DNA of 64,000 nt from Loktanella sp. D2R18 (GCF_003318235.1 NZ_QOCG01000030.1:186001-250000), one strand, 5' to 3'. Shown: positions 16,373 to 26,158, counted from the first letter of the stretch. Notes: generated by a model not told the origin, from the letters alone. Numbers and translations are program-made.

Positions 16373-18659
16373 TGTTTTTCTTTGCCTCTACGATGGCTTT
16401 CCAGATTCGGTGTGGCGTAAAGGGCATATCGACCCGCCGCACCCCAACATCCCACAGCGCATCCACAACCGCATTCGCCACGGCCGCCAGCGCCCCAACG
16501 GTACCTGCCTCGCCACAGCCTTTCATCCCCATCGGGTTGTTCAGTGAAGGCGTGCTTTCCGTCGCAAAACGGATCATCGGAATGTCATCCGCGCGCGGCA
16601 TCCCGTAATCCATAAATGTTGCGGTCAACAATTGCCCAGTTTCGTCAAACACCACCCGTTCTGTCAGCGCTTGCCCGATCCCTTGGGCGACGCCGCCGTG
16701 GACTTGGCCTTCTGCCAGCATCGGGTTGATCAAATTCCCAAAGTCATCGACCACTGTGTAACGATCGACAGCGACAACGCCGGTTTCAGGGTCAATCTCG
16801 GCCTCTGCAATATGCGCCCCATTTGGAAAGCTCCGGTTTTCGAGATCAATTGTCGCCGTATGCGTCAACAAATCATCGCGCCCGGCATCACGGGCCATTT
16901 CAGCGACTTCAAGCATCGTTGGTGTCAGGTTTGATCCTGCGATACGGAACCTTTCATCATCAAAACTGATAACCGTGGCGTCAACGCCTTGGTCCGTCGC
17001 CAAGAACGCGCGGAACGCGTCGATGATCACCCCGACCGTTGCCAAAGTCGCGGTGTTTTGCACCGTCACCGAACGTGACCCACCTGTGCCGCCACCTTTG
17101 GCGATTTGGTCGCTATCGCCTTGCACCACTGTGATCTGATCCGCCGGGATTCCCGTTTGATCCGCTAGGAACTGTGCATAGACAGTTTCATGCCCTTGCC
17201 CATTGGATTGGGTGCCAACGAAAATAAGCGCCCCATCATCCGTGAATGCGACCTTTGTGGTTTCTTCGGTGTCGCCCAAAATGCTTTCGATATAGTAACA
17301 AAGCCCCTGCCCACGCAGAAGCCCTTTGGCCGCGCTGGCAGCTTTACGGGTGGCGAACCCGTCGCGATCAGCCACAGACGCGGCCCGGTGCAGCACCTTT
17401 GCGAAATCACCCACGTCATAGGTCACGCCAGTTACAGATGTGTAGGGAAATTGATCCGGTTTGATGAAATTTTTTTCGCGCAGGGCCCAAGGATCAACAC
17501 CCATTTGACGCGCGGCTTCGTCCATCGCGCGCTCTAGCACAAAGATTGCTTCGGGGCGCCCCGCACCACGATACGCATCCACAGGGGTCGTATTTGTGAA
17601 CACCCCAATGCAGCCCATATAGGCGGTTTGCACATCATAGGTGCCCATCAGGACCTTGGAAAACAGTTCGGTCTGGATCGGCTGAGCATAACCCGAATTA
17701 TAGGCCCCCATATTCGCGACTGTATCCAAGTGATAGGCCACAATGCGGTAGTTTCCATCAAACGCCAGTGTCGCCTTTGTGGTCAAATCGCGGCCCGCAT
17801 TATCGGATAACATCGCCTCTGTCCGCTCGGACATCCAGCGCACAGGTCGGTCCAACACGCGCGCAGCATGGGCGACCGCGAAATATTCAGGATAGCGCAT
17901 GCCTTTCATCCCGAATCCCCCCCCGACGTCCGGGTTCGTCACACGAATATCAGCTTTATCCATCCCAAAGTGCATCGCCAGATCATTTTTGAGCCCCCAA
18001 ACGCCTTGCCCGCCAAAGGCCAGATGCAAACGACCATCTACGACCTCAGCAAAACACCCGCGCGGCTCCATTGCGTTCACGATGATACGGTTATCGACAA
18101 CGTCTGTCGTGACCACATGTGCCGCACTGGCAATAGCTGCTTTAGTCGCGGCCTCATCGCCCAAACCAAAATCGAATGCTTGGTTTTTGGGTGCCTCTGC
18201 ATGGATCGCATCGCCCCCAGCCACCAAATCCACATGCACGGGCAAATCGTCAATCTCAAGCCCGATGACCTCTGCCGCATCCTTGGCCTCGGCCAAACTA
18301 TCCGCGACGATCATGGCAATCGCCTCGCCGACGTGGCGCACGCGCCCTTGCGCGAGTATCGGTCGCACAGGTTTTGCGCCGCGCGTGCCATCGCGATTTT
18401 TGACAACTGCTGCTCCAAGACCAATTTCGACACCTGCCGCGATCAAGTCATCTACCGTGACAATCAACTGCACACCGGGCATATCCCGCGCGTCGTCAAG
18501 ATCAAGCGCGGCAATCACACCATGTGCAACGGATGACCGCAAAAAATATGCGTAAAGCGCGTTCTGCGGCGCGATGTCATCGATATAGCGGCCATGCCCG
18601 GTCACGAACCGCACATCTTCGACCCGCTTTACCGATTGGCTTTTTCCGAATTTTTCCAT
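16359..18659 (-). CDS. Xanthine dehydrogenase/CO dehydrogenase-family molybdenum-binding subunit (form II-like)
   Basis: A 766-residue large subunit of the molybdenum hydroxylase family. The active-site loop reads DAYRGAGRPEA (about residue 361), the form II signature, not the form I Cys-containing loop of true aerobic CO dehydrogenase. The catalytic glutamate is in MKGCGEAGTVGAL (near 716), and GGQGVWG, FGMKG and QSNGQGHETV are cofactor-contact segments. Such subunits act with a FAD subunit and a 2Fe-2S subunit, but neither is adjacent: the upstream side is a 179-bp gap and the downstream partner is DUF2235. It is therefore an orphan whose substrate (an aldehyde, purine or N-heterocycle) cannot be named. 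Confidence 0.88.
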   Translation of the reverse strand: MEKFGKSQSVKRVEDVRFVTGHGRYIDDIAPQNALYAYFLRSSVAHGVIAALDLDDARDMPGVQLIVTVDDLIAAGVEIGLGAAVVKNRDGTRGAKPVRPILAQGRVRHVGEAIAMIVADSLAEAKDAAEVIGLEIDDLPVHVDLVAGGDAIHAEAPKNQAFDFGLGDEAATKAAIASAAHVVTTDVVDNRIIVNAMEPRGCFAEVVDGRLHLAFGGQGVWGLKNDLAMHFGMDKADIRVTNPDVGGGFGMKGMRYPEYFAVAHAARVLDRPVRWMSERTEAMLSDNAGRDLTTKATLAFDGNYRIVAYHLDTVANMGAYNSGYAQPIQTELFSKVLMGTYDVQTAYMGCIGVFTNTTPVDAYRGAGRPEAIFVLERAMDEAARQMGVDPWALREKNFIKPDQFPYTSVTGVTYDVGDFAKVLHRAASVADRDGFATRKAASAAKGLLRGQGLCYYIESILGDTEETTKVAFTDDGALIFVGTQSNGQGHETVYAQFLADQTGIPADQITVVQGDSDQIAKGGGTGGSRSVTVQNTATLATVGVIIDAFRAFLATDQGVDATVISFDDERFRIAGSNLTPTMLEVAEMARDAGRDDLLTHTATIDLENRSFPNGAHIAEAEIDPETGVVAVDRYTVVDDFGNLINPMLAEGQVHGGVAQGIGQALTERVVFDETGQLLTATFMDYGMPRADDIPMIRFATESTPSLNNPMGMKGCGEAGTVGALAAVANAVVDALWDVGVRRVDMPFTPHRIWKAIVEAKKNSAAA

Positions 18660-18838
18660 CCGCTTGATCCCGATTTTGGCGTTCTGCGCACTACCCTAAA
18701 CACGCGTCGTGCGATGTCCATAGACAGCTTTGTGCGAAAAAAATTCAAATCTCGGGATTAAAACCCGGCCTTCGCGCATTGGTATAGTAACTGACCGGAT
18801 AGGCCGGCAGCGACACCAAACAAAACCGGAGTATTTTT

Positions 18839-19219
18839 ATGAAACTTTCTATTCTTGCTTTGACAACAATCGTAGGTCTTGCCGCATGTGATGACGCATA
18901 TGCAGCGGGCCATGCAAGCGCGCCAGCTATCGACACAAACGGCATTCTGACAAATGCAGACGGCATGAGCCTGTATACATTTGACCCAGACACGGCCACG
19001 ACATCCGCATGTAACGGCGGCTGTGCCGTCAACTGGCCGCCACTGGCTGCAGCAGCGGATGCGACAGCATCAGACGCGTTTACTGTGATCACCCGTAATG
19101 ATGGTAGCATGCAATGGGCCTATGACGGCCAACCGCTGTACCTTTGGGTGAATGACCGCGCTCCGGGCGACACAACAGGCGACGGCGTCGGCGGGAATTG
19201 GCATCTTGCGCGCCCTTAG
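18839..19219 (+). CDS. Secreted Lipoprotein_15-family protein
   Basis: A 126-residue exported protein starting MKLSILALTTIVGLAACDD. A lipobox-like LAAC at the end of the hydrophobic stretch suggests lipidation, although AYA-AG a few residues on could serve as a signal peptidase I site. The mature part has the Lipoprotein_15 (COG4315) repeats: TNADGMSLYTFDPDTAT and a second unit with DGQPLYLWVND, with a CNGGCAVNWPPL motif between them. The function of the family is not established. It lies 65-80 bases upstream of the ECF sigma gene in the same direction, so it may belong to that operon or regulon. Confidence 0.85.
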   Translation: MKLSILALTTIVGLAACDDAYAAGHASAPAIDTNGILTNADGMSLYTFDPDTATTSACNGGCAVNWPPLAAAADATASDAFTVITRNDGSMQWAYDGQPLYLWVNDRAPGDTTGDGVGGNWHLARP

Positions 19220-19284
19220 GCCCGAACAGCTTTACCTATCGCGTCCCGGCCGCTACGGTCGGCCGGGACAGCAATTGGTCACGG

Positions 19285-19797
19285 ATGCACGCCCCCAAGA
19301 TGAGCAACTTTCAACAGCAAATCTCGGACTGCATGCCGGATCTGTGGCGCTACGCATTTGCGTTGACCCGGAACCGTGACGCTGCGGATGATCTTTTGCA
19401 AGACGCGGTTGAACGGGCTTGGCGCAAACGTGCGATGTGGGAACCCACTGGCACGGTCAAAGCTTGGGCAATGAAGGTCTTGCTGAATACATACCGGACG
19501 CAGTTGCGCGCGCCTGCACGCCGTCATGCGACTGCGCCGCTTGAGGATATTGCGCAAACGGTGCCCGCCGCTGATACGCTAGATGACCAACTTGCGCTTG
19601 CGGAAACAGCACGTGCGATGGCCACCCTGCCCGAAGAGCAACGCGAAGCCCTGCTTAGTGTGGTGGTCGGTGGACTCAGCTATAAGGACGCGGCCGCAAC
19701 ATTGGATATTCCTATCGGGACGCTTATGTCTCGTTTGGGGCGTGCACGCGCCGCACTCAAGGCGGCAATGCAACCAGTTGAAAGCCCAGTATCATGA
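19285..19797 (+). CDS. ECF-type RNA polymerase sigma factor
   Basis: A group 4 sigma factor of about 170 residues. Region 2 reads PDLWRYAFALTRNRDAADDLLQDAVERAWRK in pieces; region 4 has LPEEQREALLSVVVGGLSYKDAAATLDIPIGTLMSRLGRAR, the helix-turn-helix that reads -35 elements. The start is uncertain: ATGs at 19285 and 19300 are both plausible and neither has a good ribosome site. The longest frame begins at a TTG inside the preceding gene and is rejected. Its stop overlaps the anti-sigma ATG as ATGA, so sigma and anti-sigma are co-translated in near-equal amounts. Confidence 0.9.
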   Translation: MHAPKMSNFQQQISDCMPDLWRYAFALTRNRDAADDLLQDAVERAWRKRAMWEPTGTVKAWAMKVLLNTYRTQLRAPARRHATAPLEDIAQTVPAADTLDDQLALAETARAMATLPEEQREALLSVVVGGLSYKDAAATLDIPIGTLMSRLGRARAALKAAMQPVESPVS

Positions 19798-20555
19798 GCG
19801 CGTTGAACGATAAAATCACAGCCGACATGCTGCACGCCTTTGTGGACGGGCAGTTGGATGATGCGGATATGGCCTTGGTCGAGGCCTATTTGAACGAAAA
19901 CCCCGATGCGCTGGACGATGTAACCGCGTGGGAACAACAAAACGATGCGATCAATGCGCTGTACCCCGCGCGCGATACCCCGCCGGTGATGCCTGCGTTC
20001 CCGGCGGAGCCAGCCAACATCAATGCGCCGACCGGGCTGTCATGGTCCGCCATTGCAGCATCCATCGCAATGCTGGCCGTAGGCATGACCGGCGGCTGGA
20101 TCGCCCGCGGCAATCAAACCGATCCCCTCTTGATGGCCAGCCTTGTCCAAGAAGCCGTGCAAGCCCACGCCATCTATAGCATCGATCCGCACCGGCCCGT
20201 TGAGGTCGCAGCCTCTGAAGAAGAAACGCTTGTACGTTGGCTCTCCAACCGCGTGGGCGAACCGCTTCAAGCCCCCGACCTGACCGCAAATGGGTTTACG
20301 CTTGTCGGCGGGCGCTTGGTGTCCGCGACAGAAGGCCCCGCCGCACAATTCATGTATGAAGACGCAGGCGGCAAGCGTATCACCCTGTTCGCCGTGCAAG
20401 GGGCCACCGGGCAATTGGCATCGTTTAACTACAACCAAACCGGCGAAACTGGCAGTTTCTACTGGGAAGACGCAAACCTAAGCTATGCGATTGTCGGTGA
20501 TGTGGACCGTGACGCGCTCAACCAATTGGCCGTCAGCATCTATAACCAGCTATAG
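19794..20555 (+). CDS. Membrane anti-sigma factor
   Basis: A 253-residue single-pass protein. The N-terminal cytoplasmic part (MSALNDKITADMLHAFVDGQLDDADMA in pieces) matches the sigma-binding region typical of ECF anti-sigma factors but lacks the HxxxCxxC zinc motif. One membrane segment (IAASIAMLAVGMTGGWIA) falls near residues 85-102. The C-terminal 150 residues would be periplasmic and sense the signal. It overlaps the sigma gene by four bases. The inducing stress is unknown; the neighbouring Lipoprotein_15 gene is a candidate target. Confidence 0.85.
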   Translation: MSALNDKITADMLHAFVDGQLDDADMALVEAYLNENPDALDDVTAWEQQNDAINALYPARDTPPVMPAFPAEPANINAPTGLSWSAIAASIAMLAVGMTGGWIARGNQTDPLLMASLVQEAVQAHAIYSIDPHRPVEVAASEEETLVRWLSNRVGEPLQAPDLTANGFTLVGGRLVSATEGPAAQFMYEDAGGKRITLFAVQGATGQLASFNYNQTGETGSFYWEDANLSYAIVGDVDRDALNQLAVSIYNQL

Positions 20556-20615
20556 CCCCTTTCCCTTGACCCAGCCATTGGGTATTCGGTTCCAAAGAAT
20601 ATTGGGAACGTGACA

Positions 20616-23600
20616 ATGGCCATGGACAAGACATTCGACGCAAAAACCGCCGAGGCACGCATCTACGAGATGTGGGAAAACGCGGGCGCATTTAAGGCAG
20701 GCGCAAACGCCAGCCGCGATGAAACCTTTTGTATTCAATTGCCGCCACCCAATGTCACGGGCCATTTGCACGTCGGGCACGCGTTTAACCACACGCTGAT
20801 GGATATCCTGACGCGCTGGAAACGGATGCAAGGCTACGACACGCTGTGGCAGCCCGGACTTGATCACGCGGGCATCGCGACGCAATTGATGGTCGAAAAA
20901 GAGCTTGCCGCGACAGGTCAGCCTAAGCGCACGGAATTGGGCCGCGAAAAGTTTCTTGAAAAAGTCTGGGAATGGAAAGGCGACAAAGGCGGCGTCATCG
21001 AACAGCAGGCCCGTCGTTTGGGCGATAGTATGGACTGGTCACGGTCCGCATTCACCATGTCCGGTGCCGAAAGCGCACCCGCAAGCGAAAGGCCCGGCAA
21101 TTTTCACGATGCCGTGCTGAAAGTTTTTGTGCAGATGTACAACGACGGGCTGATCTATCGCGGCAAACGTCTGGTCAACTGGGACCCGCATTTTGAAACA
21201 GCGATTTCCGATCTTGAGGTCGAAAACATCGAAGTCGACGGCCATATGTGGCACTTTAAATATCCGCTCGCGGGTGGTGAAACCTATGAATACGTCGAAA
21301 AAGACGAAGACGGCAACGTCACCCTCCGCGAGACCCGCGATTATATCTCAATCGCAACAACGCGCCCCGAAACCATGTTGGGTGACGGCGCGGTTGCCGT
21401 GCATAAAGATGACGCACGCTATGCCCCGATTGTTGGCAAGCTATGCGAAATTCCTGTCGGCCCCAAGGAACAGCGCCGCCTGATCCCGATCATCACCGAC
21501 CCTTACCCTGATATGAATTTCGGGTCTGGTGCGGTGAAAATCACCGGCGCGCATGATTTCAACGACTATGAAGTCGCCAAACGCGGCGGCATTCCGATGT
21601 ATTCCTTGATGGATACGAAAGGCGCGATGCGCTCCGACGGCGCGCCCTATGTGGAAGAAGCCGCAACCGCCCAAGCCATTGCTAACGGCGAACAGGAATT
21701 CGACGAGGCAATGATCGCCGCGATGAACATGGTCCCCGAGGAATACCGCGGGCTGGACCGTTTTGAGGCGCGTAAAAAGGTCGTTGAAGATATTACTGCC
21801 GAAGGCAACGCGGTCATGCACGATGTGACCCGCACTGAAAAAGACGAAGATGGCAATAAGGTCGAAGTGACCGAGACCGTGCCATTTGTCGAAGCCAAGA
21901 AAATCATGCAGCCGTTTGGCGACCGGTCAAAGGTCGTAATCGAGCCTGCGCTGACCGACCAATGGTTCGTCGACACCGATAAAATCGTCGGCCCTGCGCT
22001 GGACGCGGTGAAAACAGGTCGGACCAAAATCATGCCTGAATCAGGCGAAAAAGTATTTTACCATTGGTTAGAGAACATCGAACCTTGGTGCATCTCGCGA
22101 CAACTCTGGTGGGGGCATCAAATCCCGGTTTGGTATGGGCTCGACCTTGGGGTTGAAGATGAACACAACCCGTCTGGCGATCTGGATGAGGTTGAAATCC
22201 TTGGCCTGCTTCTGGATGGTATCGTCCATCGCGGCACCGTCATGCATTGCGCAACCGATTTCGACAGCGTCAAATCAGCCTTCGTCTTTGACAATGCCGA
22301 TACTCCTAGCCCCATCAGCCATGCGACGGTGGTCGAGGTTGCGGATAAAGCCGAAGCGATTGATCGTTTCTCAGCGGGGCTTGCCGCGTATAACGTCACG
22401 CAAGATCCGACCAAACTGGAATTCCCCGTTTGGCGCGATCCTGACGTGCTCGACACGTGGTTCTCGTCTGGCCTTTGGCCCTTCGGTACGCTCGGTTGGC
22501 CCGAAGATAACGACGCGATGAAATATTTCCCCGGTGACGTGTTGATCACTGGCCAAGACATCCTGTTCTTCTGGGTTGCCCGGATGATGATGATGTCGCA
22601 AGCCGTCCTGAAAGATGACCCGTTCCACACCGTCTATTTGCACCAGCTTGTGCGTGACGCAAAGGGCGAGAAAATGTCCAAGACCAAGGGCAACGTCATC
22701 GACCCGCTGGACATGATCAATGAATACGGTGCGGACGCGCTGCGGTTCTCAAACGCGCAGATGGGTGCACTTGGCGGCGTGCTGAAAATTTCAGAAGACC
22801 GGATCAAGGGCTACCGCAACTTTGGCACCAAACTTTGGAATGCCTTTGGGTTGGCTGTGCACCCGGATTATCAAGTCCCTTACCCCGGTGACGCCGCTTT
22901 GCCGCAACCAAACACCACGCTGAACAAATGGATCATCGGCGAAACCGCAAAAGTCCGTGAAGAGGTTGATGCAGCACTTACCGCTTATCGCTTCAACGAC
23001 GCGGCCAACGCGCTTTATGCCTTCACATGGGGCAAGGTCTGCGACTGGTATCTCGAATTCGCGAAACCACTGCTTAAAGGCGATGACGAAGCAGTTAAAC
23101 TCGAAACCCAAACCACCCTGCGCTGGGTACTGGACCAATGCCTGATCCTGCTGCACCCGATCATGCCGTTCATCACCGAAGAACTTTGGGGCCTTGCCGA
23201 CAGCCGTGCTAAAATGCTGGTCCACGCCGATTGGCCGACCTACACGGCGGCGGAATTAGTCGATGCAGACGCAGACCGCGAAATGAACTGGGTGATCGAC
23301 CTAATCGACAACACCCGCTCTGCCCGCGCGCAAAGCCACGTTCCTGCGGGTGCCAAGGTGCCGCTGGTCGTGACCGGACTCGACGCAAAAGGCCAATCCG
23401 CATGGGACAACAACCATGTGCTGATCCAACGGCTCGCACGGATCGAAAGCCTGACAGCTGTCGACGCCTTCCCAAAGGGCTGCGTCACGATCCCAATGGA
23501 GGGCGGCACATTCGGCCTACCGCTCGCCGATCTGATCGACGTGCCCGAAGAAATCGCACGGCTAGAAAAGACGCTGCAAAAGCTGGCCAAAGAACTGGGC

Positions 23601-23747
23601 GGTTTGCGCGGACGGCTGGGCAACCCTAAATTCGTGGCCTCCGCCCCGGATGAGGTTGTGGCCGAAGCCAAAGAAAATCTGAGCCTACGCGAAGGCGAAG
23701 AAGCGCAGATCAAGGCGGCAATCGCGCGGTTGAAAGAGATTGGGTGA
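20616..23747 (+). CDS. valS: Valyl-tRNA synthetase
   Basis: A class I synthetase of 1043 residues, somewhat longer than the roughly 950 of enterobacteria. The HIGH equivalent is [15 protein letters not shown] and the KMSKS motif is [19 protein letters not shown]1 editing segments include [19 protein letters not shown]. The C-terminal coiled-coil tRNA-binding arm ([24 protein letters not shown] in pieces) is present, ending near [11 protein letters not shown]. The ATG at 20616 was preferred to the GTG at 20610. A strong hairpin follows directly after the stop. Confidence 0.97.
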   Translation: MAMDKTFDAKTAEARIYEMWENAGAFKAGANASRDETFCIQLPPPNVTGHLHVGHAFNHTLMDILTRWKRMQGYDTLWQPGLDHAGIATQLMVEKELAATGQPKRTELGREKFLEKVWEWKGDKGGVIEQQARRLGDSMDWSRSAFTMSGAESAPASERPGNFHDAVLKVFVQMYNDGLIYRGKRLVNWDPHFETAISDLEVENIEVDGHMWHFKYPLAGGETYEYVEKDEDGNVTLRETRDYISIATTRPETMLGDGAVAVHKDDARYAPIVGKLCEIPVGPKEQRRLIPIITDPYPDMNFGSGAVKITGAHDFNDYEVAKRGGIPMYSLMDTKGAMRSDGAPYVEEAATAQAIANGEQEFDEAMIAAMNMVPEEYRGLDRFEARKKVVEDITAEGNAVMHDVTRTEKDEDGNKVEVTETVPFVEAKKIMQPFGDRSKVVIEPALTDQWFVDTDKIVGPALDAVKTGRTKIMPESGEKVFYHWLENIEPWCISRQLWWGHQIPVWYGLDLGVEDEHNPSGDLDEVEILGLLLDGIVHRGTVMHCATDFDSVKSAFVFDNADTPSPISHATVVEVADKAEAIDRFSAGLAAYNVTQDPTKLEFPVWRDPDVLDTWFSSGLWPFGTLGWPEDNDAMKYFPGDVLITGQDILFFWVARMMMMSQAVLKDDPFHTVYLHQLVRDAKGEKMSKTKGNVIDPLDMINEYGADALRFSNAQMGALGGVLKISEDRIKGYRNFGTKLWNAFGLAVHPDYQVPYPGDAALPQPNTTLNKWIIGETAKVREEVDAALTAYRFNDAANALYAFTWGKVCDWYLEFAKPLLKGDDEAVKLETQTTLRWVLDQCLILLHPIMPFITEELWGLADSRAKMLVHADWPTYTAAELVDADADREMNWVIDLIDNTRSARAQSHVPAGAKVPLVVTGLDAKGQSAWDNNHVLIQRLARIESLTAVDAFPKGCVTIPMEGGTFGLPLADLIDVPEEIARLEKTLQKLAKELGGLRGRLGNPKFVASAPDEVVAEAKENLSLREGEEAQIKAAIARLKEIG

Positions 23748-23752
23748 AACTA

Positions 23753-23783
23753 AAAGTGCTCGCCGAAATGTGGCGAGCACTTT
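23753..23783 (+). terminator. Hairpin terminator after valS
   Basis: Arms AAAGTGCTCGCC (23753-23764) and GGCGAGCACTTT (23772-23783) form a perfect 12-bp stem with a seven-base loop, starting six bases after the valS stop. The T tract is only TTT, so termination may be partial or bidirectional. Confidence 0.75.
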
Positions 23784-23802
23784 CAAATCGACCGGTGTAG
23801 AA

Positions 23803-24172
23803 ATGAATTCTCGAACCCTCCTGTCAACTGTGGTGTTAGTACTTTTTTTCAGCTTCGAGTGGCGCAGCACTGGCTCAATACCGAGGAGGTTTTGACGATC
23901 CATCCTCTGATGGGATCGTCTATGAAGAAATTCATGACGTGGAACTCAGATCACATCCAAAGATATTGGTACATCCTTACGAAATAGTTATTCCCGACAC
24001 CCAGTTTGGAGAAATGGTTATTTGTCAGCTTTACGATTCAGATGACTTGGTTGTCGCATCCGAGCATGACAACACGGGCAACGGTGAGACTAGGTTGTTT
24101 TTTACTTACAAATTACCCGTCACTTCAGCGCGCTGCTTCGAGATCATTGTTCCGCTGTGGATCGACAGCTAA
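23803..24172 (+). pseudogene. Small exported protein, frameshifted at a T7 run
   Basis: From the ATG at 23803 the frame reads MNSRTLLSTVVLVLFF and stops soon after. The +1 frame from the T run at 23843-23849 continues to the stop at 24170-24172. Removing one T joins them into MNSRTLLSTVVLVLFSASSG, then AALA and QYRGGFDDPSSDG. This is a textbook signal peptide with an ALA cleavage site and a mature protein of about 98 residues. The mature part contains no recognised domain; it has two cysteines (VICQLY and ARCFEI) and ends IIVPLWIDS. As written, the gene is broken. The alternatives are a sequencing error in the homopolymer or, less likely, a translational frameshift. Confidence 0.7.
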
Positions 24173-24222
24173 TTCTGTATCTTCGTTCAATATGTTCAAA
24201 AGTATCTGGAATACAGCTGTAC

Positions 24223-24384
24223 CTAGCGCACCACCCGCTCAACCGCGCGCATCATCCCCAGCCCTTTATCATAGACCAACGTCAATACCCTGCGGCCACC
24301 AGTCTTGCTGGCAATCTGTGGGGCGGCGCGCATAGCGACGGCTGCGCCTGTGCTAGCGAGGAACCCGCGGCGTGATAACTTCAT
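24223..24384 (-). CDS. 53-residue Tat-signal small protein
   Basis: A short gene opposite the hisC-like gene. It begins MKLSRRGFLASTGAAVAMRA, a twin-arginine signal with SRRGFLA, and the remainder contains RRVLTLVYDKGLGMMRAVER before the stop (TAG at 24223). The ribosome binding site is excellent: AAGGGGGG about five bases upstream of the ATG. The frame of 54 codons shows alphaproteobacterial codon choice. The mature peptide of roughly 30 residues has no recognised domain. I believe similar small Tat-type proteins occur near hisC in related bacteria, but cannot verify this here. The function is unknown. Confidence 0.72.
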   Translation of the reverse strand: MKLSRRGFLASTGAAVAMRAAPQIASKTGGRRVLTLVYDKGLGMMRAVERVVR

Positions 24385-24462
24385 CTTATACCCCCCTTGT
24401 TGCGAATAATTCTCAGATAATCACGATTGCATTGGTTTCAAGCCCCGGCTTATCTAGCGCCC

Positions 24463-25569
24463 ATGACAAAACCTGCACTGACCCGCCTCGCCCAATCATT
24501 GCCTGCCTCTGTTCCGTTCGTCGGCCCAGAGGCCGCTGAACGCGCGAACGGCAAGCCGTTCATCGCCCGCCTAGGTGCGAATGAGAACACGTTCGGCCCT
24601 TCGCCCCGCGCAATCGCCGCAATGCAAAAAGCCGCGTCAGAGGTCTGGAAGTACGCCGACCCCGAGAGCCATGACCTGCGCGCCGCCTTGGCCGCGCATC
24701 ACGGTGTAGCACCCGAAAACATCATGGTTGGCGAAGGCATTGATACGCTGCTTGGCGTGCTTGTGCGGCTTTATGTTGGACAAGGTGACGCGGTAGTGAC
24801 TTCCGACGGGGCCTACCCCACGTTCAACTACCACGTCGCGGGTTTTGGCGGGGTGCTACACAAAGTGCCCTATGTCGATGACCATGAAGACCCGGCATCC
24901 CTGATCGCAAAGGCCCGCGAGGTTGACGCCAAGCTGATCTATATCGCCAACCCCGACAACCCGATGGGGACATGGCACAGCGCAGACGTGATCGACCGGA
25001 TGATCGATGATGTCCCTGACGGGTCATTACTCGTGCTTGACGAAGCCTATATCGAAATGGCCCCCGACGGCACCGCCCCCTCAATGCAGATCGACAATCC
25101 GAACCTGATCCGGATGCGCACGTTTTCAAAGGCACATGGCATGGCGGGTGCGCGCGTCGGTTATGCCATTGGCGCAGCCGAAGTGATTGACGCCTTCAAC
25201 AAGGTCCGCAATCATTTTGGCATGGGACGGATTTCACAGGCGGGGGCGCTTGCTGCGCTGGAAGATCAAGGTTGGCTTGCCCATGTCACGGCTGAAATCG
25301 CGCAATCACGCGCCCGTATCGCACAAATCGTAAGTGACAACGGGCTGACAAGCCTGCCGTCAGCCACGAACTTTGTCGCCGTTGATTGCGGCCAAGACGG
25401 CGATTTCGCGCGGCGCGTGCTGGCGGCCCTGATCGCCGAAGGCATTTTCGTACGGATGCCCTTCGTCGCCCCGCAAGACCGCTGCATCAGGGTCAGCTGC
25501 GGAACGTCCGAGGAAATGGATGCGTTTGCAGCGGCGTTGCCAAGGGCGCTGGGCGTGATGCGGGGTTAG
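24463..25569 (+). CDS. hisC: Histidinol-phosphate aminotransferase-like PLP enzyme
   Basis: A 368-residue fold-type I class I/II aminotransferase. The PLP-binding lysine is in RTFSKAHGMAGARVGYAIG. The glycine-rich segment is GEGIDTLLGVL, the Asn is in YIANPDNPMGTW, and the Asp in LVLDEAYIEM. The C-terminal arginine is in RCIRVSCGTSEEMDAF. The sequence fits the HisC group best, but broader-specificity members that use aromatic amino acids look the same, and no other his gene is adjacent. The start at the ATG 24463 (MTKPALTRLAQSLPAS) was preferred to 24427. Its end overlaps the convergent nuclease remnant by four bases. Confidence 0.85.
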   Translation: MTKPALTRLAQSLPASVPFVGPEAAERANGKPFIARLGANENTFGPSPRAIAAMQKAASEVWKYADPESHDLRAALAAHHGVAPENIMVGEGIDTLLGVLVRLYVGQGDAVVTSDGAYPTFNYHVAGFGGVLHKVPYVDDHEDPASLIAKAREVDAKLIYIANPDNPMGTWHSADVIDRMIDDVPDGSLLVLDEAYIEMAPDGTAPSMQIDNPNLIRMRTFSKAHGMAGARVGYAIGAAEVIDAFNKVRNHFGMGRISQAGALAALEDQGWLAHVTAEIAQSRARIAQIVSDNGLTSLPSATNFVAVDCGQDGDFARRVLAALIAEGIFVRMPFVAPQDRCIRVSCGTSEEMDAFAAALPRALGVMRG

Positions 25570-26158
25570 TCTAGTGATTCAGCGCGGTTCTTTTGCCGCG
25601 CTTCATACTCTTCCCAGACATGCATTCTGCCTTTTTGGCGCGCGTCCGCGAGCCAAAGTTTTTTACGCACATCAGTGACCTCATGGGACGCGTAACGACC
25701 ACCCGAAAATTTTGGCCAGTCAATCGCCAACCCTTGTTTGACCATTTCTTCAGATAGATCGCGACCATCTTCGAGATAGCAGCGCGCAACATTGCGCCCA
25801 TAGGCGTCGGTTTCACTTATATCCGCCCGAATAACATGCCCCTTGCACATGTTAAACAAGGCCCATTTGGCTTTTTACCATAAGGGTGGTCCATTTCGGG
25901 TGCATCAATTCCGTAGAGGCGTATCTGCTTTTTCTGAATGACCACAGTGTCGCCATCAACAACATAAGCCTTCCCACGCAAAGTATATCCGGGTGATACT
26001 TTATGCGCGGTTTTCGCCTGAAATGGGGCGCGGTTTTGTACGGGCCGCACTTTGGGCGGCACCCTGCGCGAAGTGGGTGGCGGGCCATGTTTATTTTTGC
26101 GACCCGCCAATATCCAAAAGAACGCCGCGCACAATCCGATTGCTAGTAAAACTTCCAA
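25566..26158 (-). pseudogene. Thermonuclease (SNase)-family protein, frameshifted
   Basis: The upstream frame (26158 to about 25870) has an N-terminal membrane or signal segment (VLLAIGLCAAFFWILAG), a basic linker, then SNase motifs YVVDGDTVVIQ, IRLYGIDAPEMDHPYGKK. The downstream frame continues LFNMCKGHVIRADISETDAYGRNVARCYLEDGRDL to FSGGRY in pieces. Adding one T to the T5 run at 25872-25876 (plus strand) joins them as GKKAKWALFNM. The first part holds the Asp, Arg, Asp and Glu active-site residues and the second the remaining Arg (YGRNVA), so neither half alone should be active. It may be real decay or a homopolymer sequencing error. The upstream start is probably a TTG at 26158. Confidence 0.8.

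Noticed and set aside
16359..18659. True aerobic CO dehydrogenase (form I CoxL)
   Set aside because: The active-site loop is AYRGAGR, not the Cys-containing form I loop, and the other subunits are missing.
24157..24375. 72-residue plus-strand frame beginning MDRQLILYL
   Set aside because: It is antisense to the Tat small protein, which has a much better ribosome site and a meaningful signal sequence.
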